Assembly (NCBI GenBank): GCA_001941045.1 | Contig: MSHD01000007.1 | Location: 135,626 to 199,625 of the forward strand | Reading direction: 5' to 3' | DNA: 64,000 bases | From: Lachnospiraceae bacterium Zagget2 | Lineage (GTDB): Bacteria; Bacillota; Clostridia; Lachnospirales; Lachnospiraceae | Made by a program: the position numbers and the translations under genes | In this document: one piece after another, positions 41,132 to 49,511 of the stretch | Position numbering within the stretch: position 1 is the first letter of the stretch | Layout of the letters: each line of letters starts with the position of its first letter | Notes under the pieces: model-generated | What the model was told of the DNA's origin: nothing | The model's input: the letters and a program-made list of their open reading frames with translations, nothing else | The model's database searches: none

Positions 41132-43648
41132 ATGGCGATGAAAATTGCACTTGCCGGCAACCCGAACTGCGGCAAAACGACTCTGTTCAACGCACTGACC
41201 GGCGCGAACCAGTACATCGGAAACTGGCCGGGCGTTACCGTTGAGAAGAAGGAAGGAAAACTGAAGGGACATTCGGATATTGTCATCACGGACCTTCCGG
41301 GTATTTATTCGCTTTCTCCGTATACGCTGGAGGAAGTGGTAGCGAGAAACTATCTGATCAATGAGCGCCCGGACGCGATCCTGAATATCATCGACGGGAC
41401 GAATCTGGAGCGTAATCTCTACCTCTCCACGCAGGTGGTGGAGCTGGGAATTCCGGTCGTCATGGCGGTCAACATGATGGATCTGGTCGAGAAAGCCGGA
41501 GACAAGATTTACATTGACAAGCTGAGCGAGCAGATGGGCTGCGAGGTCGTCGAGATCTCCGCACTGAAGGGCACCGGTATCACGGAGGCCACGGAGAAGG
41601 TTGTCAAGGCTGCAGAGTCAGGAGCGGCGCAGCAGATCGTACATAAATTTGATAAAAAGGTCGAGGACGCGCTGAACTCCATCGAGGAAAAACTCGGAGA
41701 CAGCGTAGCGGAGGCGCAGAAGCGTTTCTTTGCGATCAAGCTCCTCGAGAACGACAGCAAGATCGCGGAGCAGATGAAGAGCGCGCCGGACGTCTCCGCG
41801 GAGATTTCTGCTATCGAGGAAGCCTTCGACGACGACTCCGAGAGCGTGATCACGAGCGAGCGCTACGAGTATATTTCTTCTATAATAGGAAGCTGTATGA
41901 AGAAGGCAGCGGGAAATAAGGAGAAGCTCTCCACGTCGGATAAGATCGACCGCATTGTGACGAACCGTATCCTGGCGCTGCCGATCTTCGCGCTGGTTAT
42001 GTTCCTGGTCTACTATATCGCGATGTCCACGATCGGCGCGGCGGCGACTGACTGGACGAACGACAATCTGTTCGGCGACGGCTTCCATCTCTTTGGTATG
42101 GGCACGGCGCAGTACGAGGAAGTTTCCGAGGAGTACGGCGGAGCGGCGGAGATCGTGAACGGTTTCGCGGCGGACGCCGGAGTGGATGAGATCGCGGACG
42201 CACTCGACGAGGAAGCGGATGAGTATGATCCGGAAGCAGCAGCGGGCGTGGTGACGGAGCTGGTCGCCATGTACAGCGCCGGTGATATGATTACCTATGA
42301 AGTAGAAGATGAGGAGACGCTCGAAATCTCCGAGGAGGAAGCCTCCTATGAGGATCTCACGGAAGCGGCCGCGGTCCTGGAAGCATATGGCTATGAGTCA
42401 CCAGACCCGGCGGATTATGGCACTTTCATCCCGAGTATTCCGGATGCGATCGCCGGTGCGCTGGAGTCTGTGAACTGTGCAGAGTGGCTCAGCGGTCTGA
42501 TCCTTGACGGTATCGTCGCCGGTCTCGGCGCGGTGCTCGGCTTTGTGCCGCAGATGCTGGTGCTCTTCTTCCTGCTGGCGATTCTGGAATACTGCGGGTA
42601 CATGGCGCGTATCGCCTTTATCCTTGACCGTATCTTCCGCAGGTTCGGCCTGTCCGGAAAGTCCTTCATCCCGATGCTGGTCAGCATGGGCTGCGGTGTG
42701 CCGGGTATCATGGCGAGCCGGACGATAGAAAATGAAAAAGACCGTAGGATGACGATCATCACCACGACCTTCATCCCCTGCGGCGCGAAGGTGCCGTTCA
42801 TCGCGATGATCGTTGGCGCGTTGCTGGGCGGCAATCCGCTCATCGCGACGGCCTGCTATTTCATGGGCGTGGCGGCAGTGATCTGCTCCGGTATTATCCT
42901 GAAAAAGACGAGCGTCTTCGCGGGCGATCCGGCTCCCTTTGTAATGGAGCTGCCGGCCTATCATATGCCGACGATCGGATCGATCCTGCGCAGCACCTGG
43001 GAGCGCGGCTGGTCCTTCATCAAGAAGGCCGGTACGATTATCACCCTGTCGACGATCGTGATCTGGTTCACGACCTACTTCGGCTTTGCTCCGGACGGAT
43101 TCCGCATGCTGGCTGAGGAGGAGATCGACTACAGCATTCTGGCAACGATCGGCAACGCGATTGCCTGGATCTTCATCCCGCAGGGCTGGGGCAACTGGCA
43201 GGCGGCAGTGGCCTCTATCACAGGCCTCGTGGCGAAGGAAAATATCGTCGGTACGCTCGGCATCCTCTATGCGAACGGTGAGGGCAGCGTGTGGCAGAAC
43301 ATGGCGGCGGCCTTTGGCGGGACCAGTGGCAGCACGATAGCGGTCGGCTACTCCTTCCTGCTCTTCAACCTGCTCTGCGCACCGTGCTTTGCTGCGATGG
43401 GCGCGATCAAGCGTGAGATGAACAGCGCGAAGTGGTTCTGGATCGCGATCGGTTATCAGTGCGGCCTGGCCTATCTGGTGTCCCTGGTCGTATTTCGGAT
43501 CGTCGGTCTGTTCACCGGCGAGTGTGGATTTGGTATCTTTACAATTATTGCAATCGCGATTATCATAGGATTTATCTATCTGCTGTTCCGGCCGATGCCG
43601 AAGGAAAAGAGCAGCAGAGTGCAGGCGAAAGGAATGGCGAAGGCGTAA
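41132..43648 (+). CDS. feoB: ferrous iron transporter FeoB
   Basis: An 838-residue GTP-driven Fe2+ transporter. The N-terminal G domain has G1 GNPNCGKTT at residues 8-16, G3 DLPG near 55 and G4 NMMD near 113, followed by the GDI-like helical domain and a membrane domain with Gate motifs around CGVPGIMASR and GYMARIAF. Between the first and second membrane helices there is an insertion of about 120 residues (about 305-430) that is very acidic and predicted to lie outside the cell. The stop codon overlaps the next start by one base. Confidence 0.97.
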   Translation: MAMKIALAGNPNCGKTTLFNALTGANQYIGNWPGVTVEKKEGKLKGHSDIVITDLPGIYSLSPYTLEEVVARNYLINERPDAILNIIDGTNLERNLYLSTQVVELGIPVVMAVNMMDLVEKAGDKIYIDKLSEQMGCEVVEISALKGTGITEATEKVVKAAESGAAQQIVHKFDKKVEDALNSIEEKLGDSVAEAQKRFFAIKLLENDSKIAEQMKSAPDVSAEISAIEEAFDDDSESVITSERYEYISSIIGSCMKKAAGNKEKLSTSDKIDRIVTNRILALPIFALVMFLVYYIAMSTIGAAATDWTNDNLFGDGFHLFGMGTAQYEEVSEEYGGAAEIVNGFAADAGVDEIADALDEEADEYDPEAAAGVVTELVAMYSAGDMITYEVEDEETLEISEEEASYEDLTEAAAVLEAYGYESPDPADYGTFIPSIPDAIAGALESVNCAEWLSGLILDGIVAGLGAVLGFVPQMLVLFFLLAILEYCGYMARIAFILDRIFRRFGLSGKSFIPMLVSMGCGVPGIMASRTIENEKDRRMTIITTTFIPCGAKVPFIAMIVGALLGGNPLIATACYFMGVAAVICSGIILKKTSVFAGDPAPFVMELPAYHMPTIGSILRSTWERGWSFIKKAGTIITLSTIVIWFTTYFGFAPDGFRMLAEEEIDYSILATIGNAIAWIFIPQGWGNWQAAVASITGLVAKENIVGTLGILYANGEGSVWQNMAAAFGGTSGSTIAVGYSFLLFNLLCAPCFAAMGAIKREMNSAKWFWIAIGYQCGLAYLVSLVVFRIVGLFTGECGFGIFTIIAIAIIIGFIYLLFRPMPKEKSSRVQAKGMAKA

Positions 43649-43797
43649 TGGGAACTCTGGTAGTAGGTCTGGTGGTCCTGGCCATAGTGGCGGCGGCAGT
43701 TCGCAGCATCTGGAAGGATCACAAGTCCGGAAAAGGCTGCGCAGGCTGCAGCCATGGCTGTGGAGGCTGCTCGAAATGCGGGACGACGAAAGACTGA
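43648..43797 (+). CDS. FeoB-associated Cys-rich membrane peptide
   Basis: A 49-residue peptide with one membrane helix (TLVVGLVVLAIVAAAVRSIW) and a short Cys-rich tail (CAGCSHGCGGCSKC, six Cys). This matches the FeoB-associated Cys-rich family. The ATG overlaps the feoB stop (TAATG), so the two are translationally coupled. It may bind iron entering through FeoB or take the place of FeoC; that is inference. Confidence 0.88.
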   Translation: MGTLVVGLVVLAIVAAAVRSIWKDHKSGKGCAGCSHGCGGCSKCGTTKD

Positions 43798-44198
43798 TCC
43801 GCGTTGCGCGGGAAAAGGATAAAATACTGGATCTGTTTCGCAGCCGCGGCATGCGGATCACGAAGCAGCGCAGGCTGATCCTCGATATCGTATTTGAGCA
43901 GGAGTGCACGAGCTGCAAGGAGATCTACTACCGCGCCGCGAAGCGGGACAAAAATATCGGCATTGCGACCGTCTATCGCATGGTAAATGTACTGAGCGAG
44001 CTCGGCGTGTTCCGCACGAACACGCCCTACCAGCTCGACCAGGCCTACCAGGAGAAAACGCGCGGCTGCCGCGTGATCCTGAAGAATCAGCGCGAGGTGG
44101 AGCTGAGCAGTGAGGAGCTGATCGGTGCGCTGACCGAAGCGCTGAAGAGGAAGGGCTGCGAGGGCAGCCCGGAGGTCGAGCGGGTCGTGCTGATGTAA
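43776..44198 (+). CDS. Fur-family regulator with degenerate metal sites
   Basis: A 140-residue protein with the winged-helix domain of Fur (MRITKQRRLILDIVFEQ; KNIGIATVYRMVNVLSELGVF), which is the DNA-reading part. The C-terminal half is shorter and lacks the HHH..C..CG and other His/Cys ligands of normal Fur. It overlaps the Cys-rich peptide gene by 22 bp in another frame, with GGAGG 9 bp upstream. Being last in the feo operon it probably regulates it or cooperates with another Fur, but how it would sense iron is unclear. Confidence 0.82.
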   Translation: MRDDERLIRVAREKDKILDLFRSRGMRITKQRRLILDIVFEQECTSCKEIYYRAAKRDKNIGIATVYRMVNVLSELGVFRTNTPYQLDQAYQEKTRGCRVILKNQREVELSSEELIGALTEALKRKGCEGSPEVERVVLM

Positions 44199-44222
44199 CG
44201 AGACCAGATAAACCGGGGTATA

Positions 44223-44251
44223 TTGACAAATTTCCAGACAGAAAGTATACT
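44223..44251 (+). promoter_or_regulatory. consensus sigma-A promoter for the symporter gene
   Basis: TTGACA, 17 bp, TATACT, about 100 bp before the start codon. Confidence 0.85.
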
Positions 44252-44258
44252 TTGCTTA

Positions 44259-44335
44259 ACGGGGCAAGGATGCCATCCATATCGGTTTGGCAGCTTGCCC
44301 CGAATCTATTTCACAGGAAATACACTGTGTTTCCA
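44259..44335 (+). promoter_or_regulatory. structured 5' leader of the symporter gene
   Basis: The leader holds CGGGGCAAG (44260-44268) paired with CTTGCCCCG (44293-44301), enclosing a possible GCCA/TGGC stem, and then GGAAATACA/TGTTTCC, an imperfect hairpin just before the ribosome site. No T-tract follows. It is not a riboswitch class I recognise. Confidence 0.4.
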
Positions 44336-44349
44336 GAAGGAGGGAATGT

Positions 44350-45804
44350 ATGCAAGTGAATCTGACTGTAACGGTAATCGTGGTCGCCTACCTGCTGATC
44401 ATGCTGTTTATCGGCTGGTATTCGTCACAGAGGATCAAGTCGAATACGGATTTCATGGTCGCCGGGCGGCGTCTGGGACCGCTTCTGATGGCGGGAACGC
44501 TGGCTGCCACGGAAATTGGCGGAGGCAGTTCGCTGGGTGTCGTGCAGAATGGTATGAGCGGCTATGGCCTTTCATCGTCCTGGTACATCATTACGATGGG
44601 CTTTGCCTTTGTGATTCTGACGTTTCTCGCACCGAAATTCCGTGAAGCGACCGTGAAGACGGTGCCGGAATATTTCCGCCGGCGCTATGGGAAGAGCGCA
44701 GGTCTGGTCACGGCGATCATTATGCTGCTGCCGCTGGTAGGTCTGACTGCAGGCCAGTTTATCGCGTCGGCTGTTATTTTATCGACCATGCTGGGCATCA
44801 GCTATAAGCTGGCTGTATTGGTTGTCGCAATTGTCGTCATCCTTTATTCGGTGATGGGCGGTATGTGGAGTGTGACGCTGACCGATTTTGTGCAGGTGTT
44901 CCTGATTGTGATCGGCATGATCATCGCCGTTCCCTTTGCCATCAATCTGGCAGGCGGCTGGGGCAATGTCGTGGCGAATGTGCCGTCGGAGACCTTCGGA
45001 ATGCTGTCCGGGTATTCGATTTCCGATATTATTTCGCTCACCGTCATGTACGTGGCAACCTTTACGGTCGGCCAGGAAGCGGTGTCCCGCTACTATTCTG
45101 CGAGAGACGGCAAGGCGGCGAGACAGGGCTCTATCCTGGCGGCGCTTGTCAACTTTATCTATGCCTTTATCCCCGCGGTACTCGGTGTGATCACGCTGGC
45201 GCTGATCAATATGGGAACCTTCAGCGCGGACGATTTCGCGGATGTGGGCGCACGTTATGCGCTGCCGGTGCTGGCGATCGAAGCGCTGCCGGCGATCATC
45301 TGCGGTATTCTGTTTGCGGGTATCATTTCGGCGACGATGTCCTCCTCGGATTCCGATCTTCTGGGAGCAGGAAGTATCTTTGCGAATGATATTTACCGCG
45401 CGGTTCTGAAGCCGGAGGCGACGAACGAGGAGGTCATGAGGGTCACCAAGATTGTCATGGGTATCGTGGGTATCGCGTCCATGTTCATCGCGATGTTCAA
45501 TACCTCGAGTATTGTAAATCTTCTCATGTTCTGCTTCACGCTGCGTGCGGCAGGCGCCTTCTTCCCGTACGTACTTGGGCACTACTGGAAGGGAGCGTCT
45601 CTTGCCGGAACGATCGCGGCGCTGATCTCCGGTTCGGTCGTGGTCATTTACCTTGACAATTTCGCGGGCGGCAATCTGTTCGGCATTCACTTCAGCCAGA
45701 CGATTGTTCCGGGCCTTGTCGTGGCACTGATCTTCTTCCTGGTATTTTCGAAGATCTGCCCGCCGAAGGAACTGACGACGGAGCTTGCGCCGGAAGAGGA
45801 CTAA
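44350..45804 (+). CDS. sodium:solute symporter family transporter
   Basis: A 484-residue SSS-family (SLC5-like) membrane protein with about 13 hydrophobic helices. Family features are FMVAGRRLGPLLMAGTLAATEIGGGSSLG near residues 35-65 (quoted in part: FMVAGRRLG, GTLAATEIGGGS), GGMWSVTLTDFVQ near 175 and ISATMSSSDSDLLGAGS near 335, the Na+ binding SS signature. Substrate unknown; relatives carry carboxylates, amino acids or sugars. ATG 44350 follows AAGGAGGG. It is a single-gene unit. Confidence 0.93.
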   Translation: MQVNLTVTVIVVAYLLIMLFIGWYSSQRIKSNTDFMVAGRRLGPLLMAGTLAATEIGGGSSLGVVQNGMSGYGLSSSWYIITMGFAFVILTFLAPKFREATVKTVPEYFRRRYGKSAGLVTAIIMLLPLVGLTAGQFIASAVILSTMLGISYKLAVLVVAIVVILYSVMGGMWSVTLTDFVQVFLIVIGMIIAVPFAINLAGGWGNVVANVPSETFGMLSGYSISDIISLTVMYVATFTVGQEAVSRYYSARDGKAARQGSILAALVNFIYAFIPAVLGVITLALINMGTFSADDFADVGARYALPVLAIEALPAIICGILFAGIISATMSSSDSDLLGAGSIFANDIYRAVLKPEATNEEVMRVTKIVMGIVGIASMFIAMFNTSSIVNLLMFCFTLRAAGAFFPYVLGHYWKGASLAGTIAALISGSVVVIYLDNFAGGNLFGIHFSQTIVPGLVVALIFFLVFSKICPPKELTTELAPEED

Positions 45805-45825
45805 ATTATTGCAATAATCAGTTAT

Positions 45826-45859
45826 GGGGCCACTGCATTTTGCGGTGGCCCCTGTTTTT
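45826..45859 (+). terminator. intrinsic terminator after the symporter gene
   Basis: GGGGCCACTGCA and TGCGGTGGCCCC form a 12-bp stem with a 3-nt loop, followed by TGTTTTT. Confidence 0.9.
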
Positions 45860-45877
45860 CCCACAGCTTCAGGGGTT

Positions 45878-45907
45878 TTGACAGAGAGCAGCATTATCTG
45901 GTACAAT
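45878..45907 (+). promoter_or_regulatory. promoter for the AAA/nuclease-like gene
   Basis: TTGACA, 18 bp, TACAAT, 35 bp before the start. Confidence 0.65.
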
Positions 45908-45942
45908 AAAATAAGTGAAACCGGGGAAGGAGCGCTGCGGGG

Positions 45943-47583
45943 ATGCCGATCAATAAAAGGAAGCTGCCGGTTGGAATTGAAGATTTTAAAGAAATCCGGA
46001 CGGCAGGATTTTATTATGTCGATAAAACGGGTCTGATCAGGAACCTTCTGAATAACTGGGGGAAGGTGAATCTGTTCACGCGTCCCCGTCGTTTCGGGAA
46101 AAGTCTCAACATGAGCATGCTGAGATATTTCTTTGAGCCGGGAGATAACAGGGAGCTGTTTCAGGGACTGGAAATCGAAAAAGAGAAGCAGCTCTGTGAT
46201 GAATATATGGGTAAATTTCCTGTAATCTCGGTTTCTTTAAAGGGTATTAATGCACCCTCATTTCAGACAGCATTTCATATGGCGGTAGAGACTGTTAATA
46301 CAGCAGCGCGGCGTTTTCAGTATCTTCTGGACAGCGATCGTCTTTCAGAAGTTGAGAAAAGTACTTTTCAGGTACTGCTGGGGAGAGATATAGACGAGTC
46401 CTTATTGTACAGCAGCCTGAAAATTCTGTCTGAATTACTCATGAAACATCATGGAAGTAAGGTCGTCATTCTGATTGATGAGTATGATGTACCACTCGCA
46501 AAAGCATATGAGAATGGTTACTATGATGAGATGGTATTCCTGATCCGCAATCTGTTCGAACAGGTCCTGAAGACAAATGAAAGCCTGCAGTTTGCCGTAC
46601 TGACCGGATGCATGCGGATATCCAGAGAAAGCATATTTACAGAGCACTTTGGCTTTGCCGATGACGAAGTAAAAGAATTGCTGAAATCATACGGTCTTAC
46701 AGAATACTATACAGTAATGAAAGAATGGTACGATGGTTATTTATTCGGGAAAACTTCTGTATATTGCCCGTGGGATGTCATTTGCCATGTGAGAAAACTG
46801 AGGGCAGATCCGGATGCGTTGCCAGAGAATTACTGGGTTAATACGAGTGGGAACGATGCAGTGCGGCGGTTTATCAGGGAATCGGATAATAGCGGCAGTA
46901 CAAAGCGTGAAATCGAGCGGCTGCTTGCAGGAGAGGCAGTTGTGAAGGAAATTCATCAGGAGCTTACTTACCGTGACATGTATTCTTCCATGGAGAATAT
47001 ATGGAGCGTTCTTTTTATGACCGGATACCTTACGCAGAGAGCAAGGCAGGAAGATCATCGCTTTGAACTGGTTATCCCGAACCGGGAAATCCATTCCATC
47101 TTTGCGACACAGATTATGGATCTCTTTAAAGAAAACGTGAAAAAAGATGGTGAAGGTGTAAAATGCTTTTGCGAGGCATTGAAGAGAGGTGATGCGCCAG
47201 GAGTTGAAAGCCAGTTTGGCGCTTATCTGAGGAAAACAATCAGCCTGCGGGATACATTTGTGAGAAAAGAGAAAAAAGAAAATTTCTACCATGGTATTCT
47301 GCTGGGCATTCTGGGAGCAAAGGAATCATGGGCTGTCTCGTCAAACAGTGAATCCGGCGACGGTTACAGTGATATCCTGATTGAGATTATAGAGGAAGAG
47401 ACAGGGATTATTATAGAGGTAAAGTATGCTGATAACGGCGACCTGGAGGAGGCGTGCCGGAAAGCGTTGACTCAGATTGAAAAACAGCACTATGATGAAA
47501 AACTGCAGGATGATGGGATTGACCATATTCTGAAATATGGAATCGCCTGCTATAAAAAGCGGTGCAAAGTAATGTTGGCGTAA
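45943..47583 (+). CDS. AAA-ATPase-like / PD-(D/E)XK family protein
   Basis: A 546-residue protein of the AAA-ATPase-like (PF09820) plus PDDEXK_9 (PF08011) type, often present in many copies in gut Firmicutes and Bacteroidetes. The N-terminus has FYYVDKTGLI and the P-loop-like NLFTRPRRFGKSLNMSML, then IDEYDVPLAKA (Walker B) near residue 184. The C-terminus has a nuclease-fold core GDGYSDILIEI..GIIIEVKYA near 470-495, with the D-E-x-K pattern. Function is unknown; a role in mobile DNA or defence has been suggested for such folds. Its AT content is visibly higher than its neighbours, which fits recent acquisition. Confidence 0.85.
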   Translation: MPINKRKLPVGIEDFKEIRTAGFYYVDKTGLIRNLLNNWGKVNLFTRPRRFGKSLNMSMLRYFFEPGDNRELFQGLEIEKEKQLCDEYMGKFPVISVSLKGINAPSFQTAFHMAVETVNTAARRFQYLLDSDRLSEVEKSTFQVLLGRDIDESLLYSSLKILSELLMKHHGSKVVILIDEYDVPLAKAYENGYYDEMVFLIRNLFEQVLKTNESLQFAVLTGCMRISRESIFTEHFGFADDEVKELLKSYGLTEYYTVMKEWYDGYLFGKTSVYCPWDVICHVRKLRADPDALPENYWVNTSGNDAVRRFIRESDNSGSTKREIERLLAGEAVVKEIHQELTYRDMYSSMENIWSVLFMTGYLTQRARQEDHRFELVIPNREIHSIFATQIMDLFKENVKKDGEGVKCFCEALKRGDAPGVESQFGAYLRKTISLRDTFVRKEKKENFYHGILLGILGAKESWAVSSNSESGDGYSDILIEIIEEETGIIIEVKYADNGDLEEACRKALTQIEKQHYDEKLQDDGIDHILKYGIACYKKRCKVMLA

Positions 47584-47589
47584 TCTAAA

Positions 47590-47616
47590 AATCCCCGGCC
47601 AGTACAGCCGGGGATT
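47590..47616 (-). terminator. bidirectional terminator between convergent genes
   Basis: AATCCCCGGC and GCCGGGGATT with a 7-nt loop. On the - strand it is followed by TTTTAG, serving the dehydrogenase gene; on the + strand the tail is weaker. Confidence 0.75.
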
Positions 47617-47631
47617 CTTGCGTGTCTGTAA

Positions 47632-48810
47632 CTATCTCGCGTTCTGATAGATCTTGATTACATCATCCTTATAAAGGAGCTGGAAGCCGCCGATCGAGCC
47701 GCCGCCGACCTGCATGCACTTCTCAGCCATATCTTCGATCTGCGCATCGGTCGGGCTGATGCCAAGCTCTGTCATGCTGATCGGCATGCCGATCTGATGG
47801 CACCAGGCTTCCCAGGCTTCGATACCGGCGATCGCCGTGGCCTCGAGGTCGTGGAAATTCTCCGGGACATCGAAGACTTTCACTGCGAACTGTGCGAAAC
47901 GTGCCGGGTTCGTCTTATAGACGTATCTGGCCCAGCTTCCCCAGACTGCACAGAGTCCGGCGCCGTGCGCGACATTGAACATGCCGCCCAGCTCATGCTC
48001 GAGCTTGTGCGTCGCGAAGTCGGTGACGCGTCCCGTGCCGGTCAGTCCGTTGTGGGAGAGGCTGCCTGCCCACATGAGCGTAGCGCGCGCCTCGTAGTCC
48101 CGCGGATTTTTGATCGCAGCCTTCGCGGCTTCCCGTACCGAGACGAGGAGTCCTTCGGCAATCCGGTCGGTCAGCTCGACGTTCGGCGTGTTGGTGAAAT
48201 AGCGCTCCATTGTGTGCATCATGATGTCCGAAGCGCCGCTTGCTGTCTGATAATCCGGCAGTGTATAAGTCAGTTCGGGATTCATGATCGCGAATTTCGG
48301 GCGTGCACAGTCGTGATTGTAGGAACGCTTCAGGCCGCCGTCCTCGATCGTGATGACCATGGAATTGCTGGTCTCCGAGCCCGCCGCGGCGATCGTCAGC
48401 ACGCTGCCGATCGGGGCGATCTTATCCGTGGTCTTTCTCTTCATCAGCAGCTCTTCCAGTTCGAAATCATTGGCCAGAGAATAACCGATGCCCTTTGCGG
48501 TGTCAATGACACTGCCACCGCCGACCGCGAGCAGGAAGTCGACGCCCTCCGCCTTTGCGATGCGTGTGCCTTCCTTCACCAGGCCAAGCAGCGGATTCGG
48601 GACGACGCCGCCCAGATCAACATAGCTGAGACCGGCGTCGGTCAGGCTCTTATGTACCCGGTCAAGCAGTCCGGTCTTCTTCACATGCCCGCTGCCGTAG
48701 ACGACCATGACCTTGTGGCCGCCCCAGGCCTTCACTTCCTCGCCAACTTTGGTCTCCGTGTCCTTCCCGAAGATAACCTTGGTCGGGGAATGGTATTCAA
48801 AATTTATCAT
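47632..48810 (-). CDS. iron-containing alcohol dehydrogenase (butanol dehydrogenase type)
   Basis: A 392-residue NAD(P)H-dependent, Fe-containing alcohol dehydrogenase, similar to clostridial butanol dehydrogenases and YugJ/YqhD. Seen are GGGSVIDTAKGIGY near residue 97 (nucleotide binding), the Asp and His metal ligands in ASDIMMHTMERYF and HKLEHELGGMFNVAHGAGL, and the final HQIGMPISMTELGI region. It would reduce aldehydes such as butyraldehyde to alcohols. The start follows GGAGGAGG; it is divergent from the HAD phosphatase gene. Confidence 0.93.
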   Translation of the reverse strand: MINFEYHSPTKVIFGKDTETKVGEEVKAWGGHKVMVVYGSGHVKKTGLLDRVHKSLTDAGLSYVDLGGVVPNPLLGLVKEGTRIAKAEGVDFLLAVGGGSVIDTAKGIGYSLANDFELEELLMKRKTTDKIAPIGSVLTIAAAGSETSNSMVITIEDGGLKRSYNHDCARPKFAIMNPELTYTLPDYQTASGASDIMMHTMERYFTNTPNVELTDRIAEGLLVSVREAAKAAIKNPRDYEARATLMWAGSLSHNGLTGTGRVTDFATHKLEHELGGMFNVAHGAGLCAVWGSWARYVYKTNPARFAQFAVKVFDVPENFHDLEATAIAGIEAWEAWCHQIGMPISMTELGISPTDAQIEDMAEKCMQVGGGSIGGFQLLYKDDVIKIYQNAR

Positions 48811-48840
48811 GGCAGAAACCTCCTCCTGTTATTTGCATTC

Positions 48841-48849
48841 AGTATAACA
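48841..48849 (-). promoter_or_regulatory. extended -10 promoter for the alcohol dehydrogenase gene
   Basis: On the - strand, TGTTATACT (TGn plus -10 at 48841-48846), about 30 bp before the start. Confidence 0.5.
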
Positions 48850-48876
48850 CTTTTGATGGAAAAATCCTACATTGAA

Positions 48877-48905
48877 TTGACTATAGAAAGATATCCCTGT
48901 AAAAT
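48877..48905 (+). promoter_or_regulatory. promoter for the HAD phosphatase gene
   Basis: TTGACT, 17 bp, TAAAAT, 19 bp before the start codon, so the leader is very short. Confidence 0.65.
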
Positions 48906-48924
48906 AATCGGCAGGAGGGAATCC

Positions 48925-49428
48925 ATGTTTTTCGATAATTTATATCCAGACCGGATGGTGCGCTCCGTCTATGACCTGGACTGGGAGGCCCTTTCCGGGA
49001 CATACCGGGGCGTTCTGTTTGATATTGACAATACGCTCGTGCCGCATGGAGCGCCTGCCGATGCGTGTGCGGAGTGCCTGTTTGCAAGGCTCCATGCGCT
49101 CGGTATGGGGACGATGCTTGTCTCGAACAATGGCGAGGAACGGGTGCGTCCATTTGCCGTGCAGGTGGGGGCAGGCTATGTATATAAGGCTGGAAAGCCG
49201 AAGACGCGCGGATATCTGGAGGCTATGGAGCTTATGGGAACGGTTCCGGAGAATACGCTGTTTGTCGGCGACCAGATTTTCACGGATATCTGGGGAGCGC
49301 GCCGCGCGGGCGTGTTCTCAGTCCTGACTGATCCGATCGATTCTTCGACGGACGAGCCGCAGATCGTCGTGAAGAGGCTGTTGGAACGACCTTTTCGGCG
49401 GGTGAGGACGAAACCTGTGATAATGTAA
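48925..49428 (+). CDS. YqeG family HAD phosphatase
   Basis: A 167-residue HAD-superfamily (IIIA) phosphatase. Motif I is LFDIDNTLVPH with the Asp nucleophile near residue 33, motif II is MLVSNN, the Lys is in YKAGKPKTRG and motif IV is FVGDQIFTDIWGA. Length and sequence match YqeG of Bacillus, related to mitochondrial PTPMT/GEP4-type phosphatidylglycerophosphatases, so phosphatidylglycerophosphate is a plausible substrate. ATG 48925 follows GGAGGG. The longer open frame from 47797 is antisense to the dehydrogenase and is rejected. Confidence 0.9.
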   Translation: MFFDNLYPDRMVRSVYDLDWEALSGTYRGVLFDIDNTLVPHGAPADACAECLFARLHALGMGTMLVSNNGEERVRPFAVQVGAGYVYKAGKPKTRGYLEAMELMGTVPENTLFVGDQIFTDIWGARRAGVFSVLTDPIDSSTDEPQIVVKRLLERPFRRVRTKPVIM

Positions 49429-49458
49429 TGAGTTCGTAACACATATTCAATATTTGAC

Positions 49459-49467
49459 TGCTATAAT
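49459..49467 (+). promoter_or_regulatory. extended -10 promoter for the lipoprotein gene
   Basis: TGCTATAAT, about 45 bp before the GTG start. Confidence 0.5.
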
Positions 49468-49511
49468 CAATTATCAGATTCATATACTGTATAGAGCAGG
49501 GAAGTGATAAT

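Noticed and set aside
42398-43918. 506-codon - strand open frame opposite feoB
   Set aside because: Product is low-complexity His/Arg/Asp-rich sequence without family features, as expected from the complement of a GC-rich membrane-protein gene.
47797-48924. Long + strand open frame running into the HAD phosphatase gene
   Set aside because: It is antisense to the alcohol dehydrogenase gene, whose motifs are unmistakable; the phosphatase has its own promoter, ribosome site and ATG at 48925.
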